Assembly: GCA_900544755.1 (NCBI GenBank)
Contig: UQWQ01000011.1
Coordinates: 1-36,252 of the forward strand
From: an uncultured Collinsella sp.
Lineage (GTDB): Bacteria; Actinomycetota; Coriobacteriia; Coriobacteriales; Coriobacteriaceae
Direction: 5' to 3'
Length of the DNA: 36,252 nt
Positions 8,080-14,942 of this stretch are shown piece by piece; the first letter of the stretch is position 1; each line of letters begins with the position of its first letter. The position numbers and the translations under genes are program-made. The notes below the pieces were generated by a model. That model did no database searches, was not told where the DNA came from, and saw only the letters and a program-made list of their open reading frames with translations.

Positions 8080-9861
8080 CTAGATGCGGCCGAGGTCGCA
8101 GGATCGAGCAGCCGCTTCACCGGCACAGATGAGGTTGGTTGTGGCTTCTTGCACACCGAGCGCCTGGTCGAGGGGCATGGGCTTGCGGCAGATCGGAAGC
8201 ACCAAGTCAATGCCCTGCTCATACACCGCATCCAGGTTGACGGCGCGACCGCCCACGACAGCGGCCACCGGCTTGCCATAGCGCATGGCACGGCGGGCCA
8301 CACCCACCGGCGCTTTGCCGGCGGCGGATTGCTCATCCATATTGCCCTCGCCCGTTATGACCAGGTCGACATCGCGTACACGCTCGTCAAATCCCACGAG
8401 ATCGAGCACCGTCTCCACGCCCGAACGCAGCTCCGCACCGAGCGCCAGCAACGCCGCGCCCAAGCCACCGGCAGCGCCCGCGCCGGGCACGCCGAGCACC
8501 GAGCCAAATGTCCGTGCGCCCTCGGGTGCGCGCAACAACCCCTGGGCCCGAGCCTCGACAATTGCCGTATCGAGCAGGCGGCCGTAGCCGACCATCCAGC
8601 TGTCGTACTTACCCAGGGCCTCGGCATCCCCCGTCGGCAGACCCTTCTGTCCACCGAACACTGCCAGCGCACCGCGGCGCCCCACGAGTGGGTTCTCGAC
8701 ATCAGAAAGCACCACGACACGCGCGCCGTTCAGCGCCCGAAGCGCTGGCGCCAAATCAACGCTCGCCACCTGCTCAAGGCCAGCAAGACCGGGGGCGACA
8801 TCGCAGCCCTGATCATCGACCACACGCGCGCCCAGCGCCTGCAGCATGCCGGCGCCACCGTCGTTGGTGGCACTGCCGCCCAGACCAATATAGAGTGTCT
8901 TTGCGCCCGTGCGAACCGCACGGAGCATCAGCTCGCCCACGCCATAGGTCGAAGCCGCAAGCGCCGCCGATTCCGTGCAGGGTGAATACCCAATACCCGC
9001 CGCCTCGGCCATCTCAATTACAGCCGACTCGTGCTCGCCGTCCACCAGCATCCGGGCAGACACGCGGTCGCCCAAGGGACCTGCCACCTCGCAGGTCACA
9101 ATCTCACCGCCGCACGCGGCGATGGCGCCGAGCGTTCCCTCGCCACCATCTGCCAGCGGCAAAGCATTCAGCTCGGCATCGGGCCAAACGCGGCGCACGC
9201 CCTCGGCAACCGCTGCCTCCGCCTGCGCGCTCGAAACGCTGCCCTTAAAGGAGTCAATCGCCAGCAGCACGCGGCGGGGCCGGCGGCACGCAGGACCAAA
9301 GTCAGCCACCGTGCCTGCATCTTCACCGACACCTGCAAGCGCTGCGGCGTGAGCGGCGTGTGCGTCAAGATCAGCCCCACAGCCGCAATCAGCGCCGCCC
9401 GCTCCGCGCAGCCCACTAAAATAGCTGCTCAACACCTCACGACACTCGTCTGCCAGCACGCCGGCCGCCACGTTAAACCGATGATTCAGGCGCGAGTCGG
9501 CATTGAGGTCATACAGGGATCCCAGCGCGCCCGCCTTGGCATCAGCCGCGCCATACACGCAGCGTCCTACGCGCGCGTTAACCATAAGCCCCGCACACAT
9601 GCAGCAGGGCTCGAGCGTTACGTAGACCGTACAGTCGGAAAGGCGCCAGCGACCGAGCGACCGAGCGGCAGCGCACAGGGCCGCGAACTCTGCATGCGCC
9701 GAAGGGTCCTGGTCGAGCTCGCGGCGATTATGCGCCCGCGCGACAATCTCACCCGCGCGCACCACTACGGCACCGATCGGCACCTCGCCCACCGCCGCGG
9801 CGGCACGCGCCTCCGCCAGCGCCTCACACATGAACTTCTCATCGATTCCGGTGCTCGTCAT
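8080..9861 (-). CDS. Fusion protein: tRNA adenosine deaminase (TadA) and glycerate kinase
   Basis: One uninterrupted frame of 593 residues joins two unrelated enzymes. Residues 1-150 are a TadA/CDA-fold deaminase with the zinc and catalytic motif HAE (His56, Glu58) and PCCMC (Cys86, Cys89). TadA makes inosine at the wobble base of tRNA-Arg(ACG). Residues 151-195 are an Ala/Gly/Asp-rich linker with no recognised domain. Residues from about 197 to the end match type-1 glycerate kinases: AIDSFKGSVSS near the start, PLADGGEGT, GLGGSATNDGG, and the GEGxxDxQSxxGK signature near the C-terminus. This enzyme phosphorylates glycerate to phosphoglycerate. The ATG at 9861 has AGGGAAGG upstream; an in-frame upstream ATG at 9912 lacks such a site and abuts the tRNA. 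No stop or frameshift separates the halves. Confidence 0.93.
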   Translation of the reverse strand: MTSTGIDEKFMCEALAEARAAAAVGEVPIGAVVVRAGEIVARAHNRRELDQDPSAHAEFAALCAAARSLGRWRLSDCTVYVTLEPCCMCAGLMVNARVGRCVYGAADAKAGALGSLYDLNADSRLNHRFNVAAGVLADECREVLSSYFSGLRGAGGADCGCGADLDAHAAHAAALAGVGEDAGTVADFGPACRRPRRVLLAIDSFKGSVSSAQAEAAVAEGVRRVWPDAELNALPLADGGEGTLGAIAACGGEIVTCEVAGPLGDRVSARMLVDGEHESAVIEMAEAAGIGYSPCTESAALAASTYGVGELMLRAVRTGAKTLYIGLGGSATNDGGAGMLQALGARVVDDQGCDVAPGLAGLEQVASVDLAPALRALNGARVVVLSDVENPLVGRRGALAVFGGQKGLPTGDAEALGKYDSWMVGYGRLLDTAIVEARAQGLLRAPEGARTFGSVLGVPGAGAAGGLGAALLALGAELRSGVETVLDLVGFDERVRDVDLVITGEGNMDEQSAAGKAPVGVARRAMRYGKPVAAVVGGRAVNLDAVYEQGIDLVLPICRKPMPLDQALGVQEATTNLICAGEAAARSCDLGRI

Positions 9862-9912
9862 CGTTCGCCTTCCCTGTTGCAAATTCAAAACGATGCTATC
9901 ATTACGACTCAC

Positions 9913-10002
9913 GGAGAGATGGCAGAGCGGTTGAATGCGGCGGTCTTGAAAACCGTTGAGCGCGAGAGCGTTCCGGGGGTTCGAATCCCCCTCTCTCCGC
10001 CA
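9913..10002 (+). tRNA. tRNA-Ser, anticodon UGA, with encoded CCA
   Basis: The acceptor stem GGAGAGA/TCTCTCC closes a class II tRNA. The anticodon stem-loop carries CTTGAAAA, giving anticodon TGA (codon UCA). The long variable arm typical of serine (GAGCGCGAGAGCGTTC) and the T loop GGTTCGAATCC are present. G9999 is the discriminator and 10000-10002 encode CCA. It is divergent from tadA; a weak -10 (TATCAT, 9897-9902) precedes it. Confidence 0.97.
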
Positions 10003-10005
10003 CTT

Positions 10006-10602
10006 TTAGTGATGCACCGGTGTCATGGTCCGCTCAAACAGCGCATCGACCACGTCGGCCATCTCGGGTCGACGCTCAAGATCGTGGCCCGATTCCCACC
10101 ATATCGTGAAAAGTCGAATAATACCGCCGGCGACAAACTCAGACGTCGTCTCGAGTGACACGGGGGCCAGGGCATCCTCGGCAAGCACGTTCATCACACG
10201 CTCGCGGATGGAGCGGGCAATGCGGTCGCAAATAACGTTGGTCAGCATTCCCGACATGCTGCTCGCCAAAATGTTGTCCATGAGCTGCTCATGGGCCAGA
10301 ATCAGGTCCATGGCATCGTCCAAAATCGCGTGCCGAAGCGCGCGCACGTCCTCGGCAGACACTGTGCCGGCCTCATCGGGCTGTTTTTGCGGCAAGCCGG
10401 ACATGAGCTCATCGATATAAAAGGCAAAGTAATCGTTCTTGTCGCGAAAGTGCTTGTAGAACGTCGTGCGGCGAATCATGGCGCGGTCGCACAGCATGGC
10501 AACCGTCAGGTCCTCAAAACGATGCTCCTCGAGAAGCTCGGTGAAGGCATCGAACAGGGCACGGTAGGTTTTCTTAATGCGAAGGTCCACTGGTATCGCC
10601 AT
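10006..10602 (-). CDS. TetR-family transcriptional regulator
   Basis: The 198-residue protein has an N-terminal TetR helix-turn-helix at about residues 8-55. Its recognition segment is MIRRTTFYKHFRDKNDYF, the usual TetR pattern of a helix followed by T-F-Y-x-H-F. The remaining 140 residues form an all-helical ligand and dimer domain of the divergent type seen in DhaS-like members. No target can be named. lemA is divergent across a gap of 199 bases and may be one. The ATG at 10602 has GAGG directly against it, which is too close for a good ribosome site. The in-frame GTG four codons later is an alternative start. The stop at 10006 lies four bases beyond the tRNA CCA. Confidence 0.88.
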   Translation of the reverse strand: MAIPVDLRIKKTYRALFDAFTELLEEHRFEDLTVAMLCDRAMIRRTTFYKHFRDKNDYFAFYIDELMSGLPQKQPDEAGTVSAEDVRALRHAILDDAMDLILAHEQLMDNILASSMSGMLTNVICDRIARSIRERVMNVLAEDALAPVSLETTSEFVAGGIIRLFTIWWESGHDLERRPEMADVVDALFERTMTPVHH

Positions 10603-10711
10603 CCTCAGGGCAAAGACAACACTCGTCAATCTGTCGCATATCTTACACCTGTACCTCGCGCGTTTTACCCCGGTGCCGACCCCGCCGAAAACATAACGCT
10701 TACCGGAAAGT

Positions 10712-10740
10712 TCGGCACGACAAAACGTTGCGGGTATACT
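10712..10740 (+). promoter_or_regulatory. Probable lemA promoter (-10 TATACT)
   Basis: TATACT at 10735-10740 is a good -10 box, with initiation expected near 10747, about 55 bases before lemA. The matching -35 region (about 10712-10717) is a weak match, so an activator or an extended contact may be needed. Confidence 0.45.
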
Positions 10741-10801
10741 AGTAGCGTTATACCAACGGCAGCTGGCGCATGCCGCCGCGGCCATTCGAAACGGAGACAT
10801 C

Positions 10802-11353
10802 ATGATTACCGTCATCATCGGCATCGTTGTTGTCATTGTGATTGTCTGCGCCATCGCCGGCATCTACAACAACATGGTCACCAAGCGTAACCGCATCGAT
10901 AACGCCTGGCAGAACATCGACACGCAGCTGCAGCGCCGCAACGACCTGATCCCCAACCTGGTCGAGACCGTCAAGGGCTACGCCAAGCACGAGCAGGAGA
11001 CGCTCTCCGCCGTGATCAGTGCGCGTAACACCGCCGTCAAGGCCACCATGCCCGAGGCCAAGATGGAAGCCGACAACGTGCTGACCGGTGCGCTGCGCCA
11101 GCTCTTCGCCGTAGCCGAGGCCTACCCCGACCTTAAGGCAAACACTAACTTTACGCAGCTGCAGGCATCGCTCGAGGATACCGAGAACAAGATTAGCTAT
11201 GCACGCCAGAGCTACAACGACTGCGTGCTCAGCTACAACAACGCCATTCAGACGTTCCCGGCTGTCATCTTTGCCGGCATCTTCCAGTTTAAGGAGCGCC
11301 AGGGCTTCGAGGCCGCCGAAGCAGCCCGCCAGGCCCCGACCGTCAAGTTCTAG
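10802..11353 (+). CDS. lemA: LemA family protein
   Basis: The 183-residue protein begins with a single hydrophobic helix (residues 2-22, rich in Ile and Val). A cytosolic or periplasmic helical bundle follows, carrying the LemA hallmarks: NRIDNAWQNIDTQLQRRNDL near residue 30, then LIPNLVETVKGYAKHE and, later, YNDCVLSYNNAIQTFPA. LemA proteins are widespread membrane-tethered bundles without an agreed biochemical function. GGAG lies seven bases before the ATG. The gene appears monocistronic: it has its own promoter and a strong terminator about 40 bases past the stop. The usual partners (a TPM-domain protein or HtpX) are absent here. Confidence 0.93.
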   Translation: MITVIIGIVVVIVIVCAIAGIYNNMVTKRNRIDNAWQNIDTQLQRRNDLIPNLVETVKGYAKHEQETLSAVISARNTAVKATMPEAKMEADNVLTGALRQLFAVAEAYPDLKANTNFTQLQASLEDTENKISYARQSYNDCVLSYNNAIQTFPAVIFAGIFQFKERQGFEAAEAARQAPTVKF

Positions 11354-11390
11354 TAGTTTGGCAGCGCATCCTTAATCGGCCAAATGTATA

Positions 11391-11435
11391 AACCGCCCCG
11401 TCGAACGCATACTTCGACGGGGCGGTTTCCTTTTT
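11391..11435 (+). terminator. Intrinsic terminator of lemA
   Basis: A perfect 15-bp stem (11391-11405 with 11413-11427, AACCGCCCCGTCGAA on the left) with a seven-base loop is followed by TTTCCTTTTT. Confidence 0.92.
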
Positions 11436-11459
11436 CGCGAAGGTCCCCCTCTAAGCGCC

Positions 11460-11661
11460 GTGCATTTTTAGGAGTATTCAACATAACCAAGAGCTTCGGG
11501 CGCTACGATAAATGCCAAAGACCGCGAATGTCCCTGCAAATCAAAACGCTGTCAGCCCATAACCCCGCCCATCATTCGTAGAAAACATCGAGAAATCCCG
11601 ATTTTTGCCCGAGGTCGGTATGCAGGGGCCTTCGATTGCAGAATACTCGCAAAAATGCACG
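11460..11661. repeat. Inverted pair of a 21-bp motif bounding about 200 bases
   Basis: Positions 11460-11480 and 11641-11661 are reverse complements with two mismatches; both read GTGCATTTTTnnGAGTATTC outside-in. The interior has no recognised gene apart from the 39-codon frame at 11541-11660. The layout resembles a small non-autonomous mobile element, but no clear target duplication is seen at the flanks. Confidence 0.45.
11541..11660 (-). CDS. Possible 39-residue small protein
   Basis: A GTG-started frame of 39 codons begins VHFCEYSAIEGPCIPTSG, with a G-rich stretch about eight bases upstream that could act as a ribosome site. It starts inside one copy of the 21-bp inverted motif. The other copy begins with the same codons but reads VHF then a stop. 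It may be a tiny gene carried by the element or chance. No domain is recognised. Confidence 0.2.
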   Translation of the reverse strand: MHFCEYSAIEGPCIPTSGKNRDFSMFSTNDGRGYGLTAF

Positions 11662-11774
11662 TCGCCACCACCCCCCACATGGCGCGAACCAAAACAAATG
11701 CGCAGCCTAAAAGGCCGCGCGCCATCTTTAATTCAGATCTATATTGCCCGTAACGGCAGCGCCGAGGTAACGCA

Positions 11775-11899
11775 GGCCCGAGGGCAACCTTCCTTTCCGG
11801 CGCACTCCGCAGGACGAAAGAACCTCCGCCGCACGAAGTGCGCAGCGGAGGTTCTTTCATGTCCGAAGACGCGCCGGAAAGGAAGGTCGCCCTCGGGCC
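11775..11899. repeat. Nested long inverted repeat, probable bidirectional terminator
   Basis: Outer arms 11775-11803 and 11871-11899 are 29 bp with a single mismatch that is a G-U pair in RNA. Inside, a second hairpin pairs GAAAGAACCTCCGC (11816-11829) with GCGGAGGTTCTTTC (11845-11858), tipped by CGCAC-GAA-GTGCG. Nearly all 125 bases can fold into one rod. It lies 16 bases past the ilvE stop and downstream of lemA, so it may end transcripts from both sides. The two-tier form recalls 35257-35356. Confidence 0.7.
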
Positions 11900-11915
11900 G
11901 GACAGCTAAGACAGC

Positions 11916-12968
11916 TTACGCGACGGTATAGACCCAGTTGTGCTTATCCTCGACAGCACCGGACTGGATACCAGTCAGGGTCTCGCGGAGCTTCTTCATC
12001 ACGGGGCCAATCTCGGTGTAGCCAGCCGGGAAGGTCACGGTCTCATCGGCACCATAGACCTTGTTGTCGATCTCGCCAACCGGAGAGATGACGGCAGCGG
12101 TGCCGCACAGACCGCACTCAACAAAGGCGCCGGCCTTGACCTCGGCCCACTCGACGGGACGCTGGTCGACGGTCATGCCCAAATCCTCGGCAACCTGAAC
12201 GAGCGAGCGACGGGTGATGGAGGGCAGGATGGAGTCGGTGTGCGACTGAGGAACGACGAGGGTGCCGTCCTCCTTCACGAACAGAACGTTCGCGCCGCCG
12301 GTCTCCTCGACATAGGTGCGGGACTCAGAGTCGAGATACAGGTTCTCGGCATAGCCCTCGCGATGGGCCTCCATCGTGGGCTTGAGGGACATGGCGTAGT
12401 TCAGGCCAGCCTTGATGTTGCCGGTGCCGTGCGGTGCGGCGCGGTCGTACTCGGAAACGCGCAGCTTGACGGGCTTGAGGCCACCCTTAAAGTACGGACC
12501 GACCGGGGTCACGAGAATGCGGAACGTGTACTCAGGAGCGGGAGCCACGCCGATCACGTCACCAGAGCCGATCATAAACGGACGCACGTACAGGGTTGCA
12601 CCGGAGCCGAAGGGCGGAACCCAGGCGGCGTTGGCAGAAACGACCTGCTTGACGGCCTCGACAAACTTGTCCTTGGGGAACGGGGGCATCTCGAGGCGCT
12701 GGGCAGAGTTATACATACGCTCAGCGTTCATGTCGGGACGGAAGCAGACGATGCTGCCGTCCTCGGCGGTGTAGGCCTTCAGGCCCTCAAAGACCTCCTG
12801 GCAGTAATGGAAGATGCCGCCGCACTCGGAAACATGCAGGGTGTGGTCGGTGGTCAGGCCGCCCTCGTCCCACTCGCCATCCTTCCAATGAGCCTCGTAG
12901 CTGTAATCGGTTTTCATGTAGCCAAAGCCGAGGCTACCCCAATCGATATCCTTCTTCTCGACAGTCAT
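11916..12968 (-). CDS. ilvE: Branched-chain amino acid aminotransferase
   Basis: The 350-residue protein is a fold-type IV PLP transaminase of the BCAT type II group. It interconverts Leu, Ile and Val with their 2-oxo acids using 2-oxoglutarate/glutamate. Visible motifs are ECGGIFHYCQEVFEGLKAY near residue 50, RPFMIGSG, the lysine region GTGNIKAGLNYAMS holding the probable PLP lysine, and the late YVEETGGANVLFV and GTAAVISPVGEI segments typical of this family. AAGGAG lies six bases before the ATG at 12968. The frame stays open to 13118, but that part has no ribosome site and lies downstream of the predicted promoter as leader. It is apparently monocistronic. Confidence 0.95.
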   Translation of the reverse strand: MTVEKKDIDWGSLGFGYMKTDYSYEAHWKDGEWDEGGLTTDHTLHVSECGGIFHYCQEVFEGLKAYTAEDGSIVCFRPDMNAERMYNSAQRLEMPPFPKDKFVEAVKQVVSANAAWVPPFGSGATLYVRPFMIGSGDVIGVAPAPEYTFRILVTPVGPYFKGGLKPVKLRVSEYDRAAPHGTGNIKAGLNYAMSLKPTMEAHREGYAENLYLDSESRTYVEETGGANVLFVKEDGTLVVPQSHTDSILPSITRRSLVQVAEDLGMTVDQRPVEWAEVKAGAFVECGLCGTAAVISPVGEIDNKVYGADETVTFPAGYTEIGPVMKKLRETLTGIQSGAVEDKHNWVYTVA

Positions 12969-13121
12969 ATGTCGCTCCTTACATACACAGTTGCATACTC
13001 GCGAACCCGCACGCAAAGACCGAAGCCGACCGCGTCGCAACGTCGCACGCCCGGAGCGTAGAGCCGGACGGGACACGCGAACGGCATCAAAGCCGATGGC
13101 ACGTCGATTCGCATGCACGAG

Positions 13122-13150
13122 ATTGTACTCCCCGTACGCGTCTGATAAAA
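13122..13150 (-). promoter_or_regulatory. Probable ilvE promoter
   Basis: On the minus strand TTTTAT (complement of 13145-13150) precedes TACAAT (complement of 13122-13127) by 17 bases. This leaves a leader of roughly 145 bases before the ilvE ATG. The leader shows no obvious Leu/Ile/Val-rich peptide or T-box core. Confidence 0.5.
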
Positions 13151-13195
13151 CGCTTTTCTTTAACTAAGTAAAGTATTTTCATTTGACCGAAGCAG

Positions 13196-13224
13196 AAAGG
13201 CCCGCCACCGTAAAGGGTGACGGG
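13196..13224 (-). terminator. Terminator of the DedA gene
   Basis: On the minus strand CCCGTCACC pairs with GGTGGCGGG (one mismatch) around a six-base loop (complement of 13201-13224), followed by CCTTTCT. It lies about 30 bases past the stop at 13257. Confidence 0.65.
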
Positions 13225-13256
13225 ACTCAACGGCACGGTTTGCGCGCTGGCTCGAG

Positions 13257-13904
13257 CTACGCGTTCTTTTTGCCCAGCTTAGCCTTAACCAGACCGACCA
13301 CGGTCGGGATGATCGACACGGCGACGATGCCGATAATCAGCAGCTCAAAGTGCTCCTGCACAAAGGGAATGCCGCCAAAGAAGTAGCCCAACAGCGTAAA
13401 GACCGTCGACCAGGTAATGCCGCCCAGCACGTTAAAGATGACAAAGTTGCGCCAGTGCATGCCGCCCATGCCGGCGATGAAAGGCACAAAGGTGCGGATA
13501 AACGGGAAGAAGCGACCCAGGAAGATGGCCAGGTGGCCCCACTTGTCCAGGAAGTCCTCGGACTTTTTGATTCGCTCGGGCGTCATGGCCTTCACCTTGC
13601 CCGAGGCGATGATCTTTTGGCCAAAGAAATGACCGATCATAAAGTTGCACTGATCGCCCAAGATGGCAGCCGTCCATGCGACGGCCAGCAGAGCCACGAT
13701 GTTAAAGCCGCCGTTGTGGGCAAAGAAACCCGAGGCAAACAGCAGCGAGTCGCCGGGAAGGAACGGGAAGAACACCACGCCCGTCTCGATAAAGATGATC
13801 AGGAACACGCAGCCGTAGGCCATAAGCGGGCCGGCGGCGATCCAGCTGGCGATCGCGGTGCGCGGATCCTTAAGCAGCTCGGCGATAAAATTGATGAAAC
13901 CCAT
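13257..13904 (-). CDS. DedA family (SNARE-associated type) integral membrane protein
   Basis: The 215-residue protein has about five hydrophobic segments and the DedA motifs: ETGVVFFPFLPGDSLLFASG near residues 40-60, and later FLGRFFPFIRTFVPFIAGMGGM, with the conserved G-R-F-x-P-x-x-R-T-x-x-P-x-x-A-G core. The family includes lipid-carrier and phospholipid translocases needed for envelope homeostasis. The substrate here cannot be told. AGAGG lies nine bases before the ATG at 13904. The gene is transcribed away from cysE, with a good -10 (TATACT, complement of 13951-13956) upstream, and ends in its own terminator. Confidence 0.93.
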   Translation of the reverse strand: MGFINFIAELLKDPRTAIASWIAAGPLMAYGCVFLIIFIETGVVFFPFLPGDSLLFASGFFAHNGGFNIVALLAVAWTAAILGDQCNFMIGHFFGQKIIASGKVKAMTPERIKKSEDFLDKWGHLAIFLGRFFPFIRTFVPFIAGMGGMHWRNFVIFNVLGGITWSTVFTLLGYFFGGIPFVQEHFELLIIGIVAVSIIPTVVGLVKAKLGKKNA

Positions 13905-14070
13905 GAAGTAAAACCTCTCAGTTGTGGGCGCGGACACGTCCAAGTTGACCAGTATACGGTTGTGACGCGGCAACGCACACGACCTTACAAAAGCGTGACT
14001 TCATTACCAGCAAGTTTGCATAATTGACACCTGTCGCGCAAAGCCGAGCAAGATTGCTCTTCCTAATCCC

Positions 14071-14087
14071 TAGCGAATCGCTATACT
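14071..14087 (+). promoter_or_regulatory. cysE promoter -10 overlapped by a palindrome
   Basis: TATACT at 14082-14087 is a consensus-like -10. The perfect palindrome TAGCGA-A-TCGCTA (14071-14083) fills the end of the spacer and overlaps it, a typical repressor position. The -35 match is weak. The regulator is unknown. Confidence 0.45.
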
Positions 14088-14128
14088 TTATTGAATTGCA
14101 TTGTCGCGGCGCTAAGGGAGGGCGGCCG

Positions 14129-14833
14129 GTGAGCTTTATCAATACCATTCGCGAGGACATCAAGACCGTCCAGGCACAGGACCCCGCCGCGCAAAACGGC
14201 CTAGTCATCTTCCTTTCTTACCCCGGCCTGCACGCCAAGTGGAACCACGTGCCCGAGCACTGGCTGTGGGAACATGGACATCGCTCGCTCGCCCGCGTGC
14301 TCTCGCAAATCACCCGCCATATCACTGGCGTCGAGATTCATCCTGCCGCACAGATCGGCAAGCATTTCTTTATCGACCACGCCATGGGCGTTGTCATCGG
14401 CGAAACCGCCATTGTGGGCGACAACTGCGTGCTCTATCAGGGCGTCACACTTGGCGGCACCGGCAACGAGACCGGCAAGCGCCACCCCACCCTGGGCAAC
14501 AACGTCACCGTGGGCACAGGCGCCAAGGTGCTCGGCAACATTCGCATCGGCAACAACGTCAAAATCGGCGGCAACTCGGTCGTCGTCAAGGACGTACCCG
14601 ACAACTGCACCGTCGTGGGCGTGCCGGGCCGCGTCATCAAGCGCAACGGCTGCCGCGTATTCGAGGAAAGCTTCGACGCCAAGCAGCACCGCGAATACAT
14701 GCCCGACGATGCCGCCGAGCAGAGTGCCCTCAACCGCCAGGGCATCACCGAGAATGCCCGCCGCGTCAAGGAACTCGAGCGAGAGGTGGCCGAGCTCAAG
14801 GCCCTCGTCACCAAGCTCGTGGACGAGCGCTAG
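14129..14833 (+). CDS. cysE: Serine O-acetyltransferase
   Basis: The 234-residue enzyme makes O-acetylserine from serine and acetyl-CoA, the committed step to cysteine. An N-terminal helical part (residues 1-70) is followed by a left-handed beta-helix of hexapeptide repeats. It carries FFIDHAMGVVIGETAIVGDN with the catalytic His, then GVTLGGTG, and GKRHPTLGNNVTVG. The C-terminal 40 residues look like a coiled coil (ARRVKELEREVAELKALV), an addition beyond the usual short tail. The GTG at 14129 is preferred: GGGAGG stands seven bases upstream, while the earlier in-frame ATG at 14024 lies before the promoter. A cysK partner is not in the window. Confidence 0.95.
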   Translation: MSFINTIREDIKTVQAQDPAAQNGLVIFLSYPGLHAKWNHVPEHWLWEHGHRSLARVLSQITRHITGVEIHPAAQIGKHFFIDHAMGVVIGETAIVGDNCVLYQGVTLGGTGNETGKRHPTLGNNVTVGTGAKVLGNIRIGNNVKIGGNSVVVKDVPDNCTVVGVPGRVIKRNGCRVFEESFDAKQHREYMPDDAAEQSALNRQGITENARRVKELEREVAELKALVTKLVDER

Positions 14834-14869
14834 AGGCGGACGGCCACCGACAACATTGACGCCAACGCA

Positions 14870-14908
14870 AAGGCGCGCCAGGGAATCCATCCCCGGCGCG
14901 CCTTATTT
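14870..14908 (+). terminator. Intrinsic terminator of cysE
   Basis: AAGGCGCGCC (14870-14879) pairs perfectly with GGCGCGCCTT (14895-14904), extended by AGGG/CCCC pairing inside, then TTATTT. Confidence 0.9.
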
Positions 14909-14912
14909 CTGA

Positions 14913-14942
14913 TGTGACATGCGGGACTGTCCCTTTGTCACA
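14913..14942. repeat. REP-like palindrome with GGGAC/GTCCC core
   Basis: TGTGACA (14913-14919) pairs with TGTCACA (14936-14942), and inside GGGAC pairs with GTCCC. It directly abuts the stop codon of the ABC exporter gene (14943), so it may protect or end that mRNA. Short palindromes with this core resemble REP sequences mobilised by Y1-type transposases; that link is inference. Confidence 0.55.

Noticed and set aside
9862..9912. Upstream extension of the TadA fusion to the ATG at 9912
   Set aside because: No ribosome site, it would run into the divergent tRNA promoter, and AGGGAAGG precedes the ATG at 9861.
12969..13118. Attenuator leader peptide or T-box before ilvE
   Set aside because: The leader lacks a run of Leu/Ile/Val codons and shows no T-box core or specifier structure by eye.
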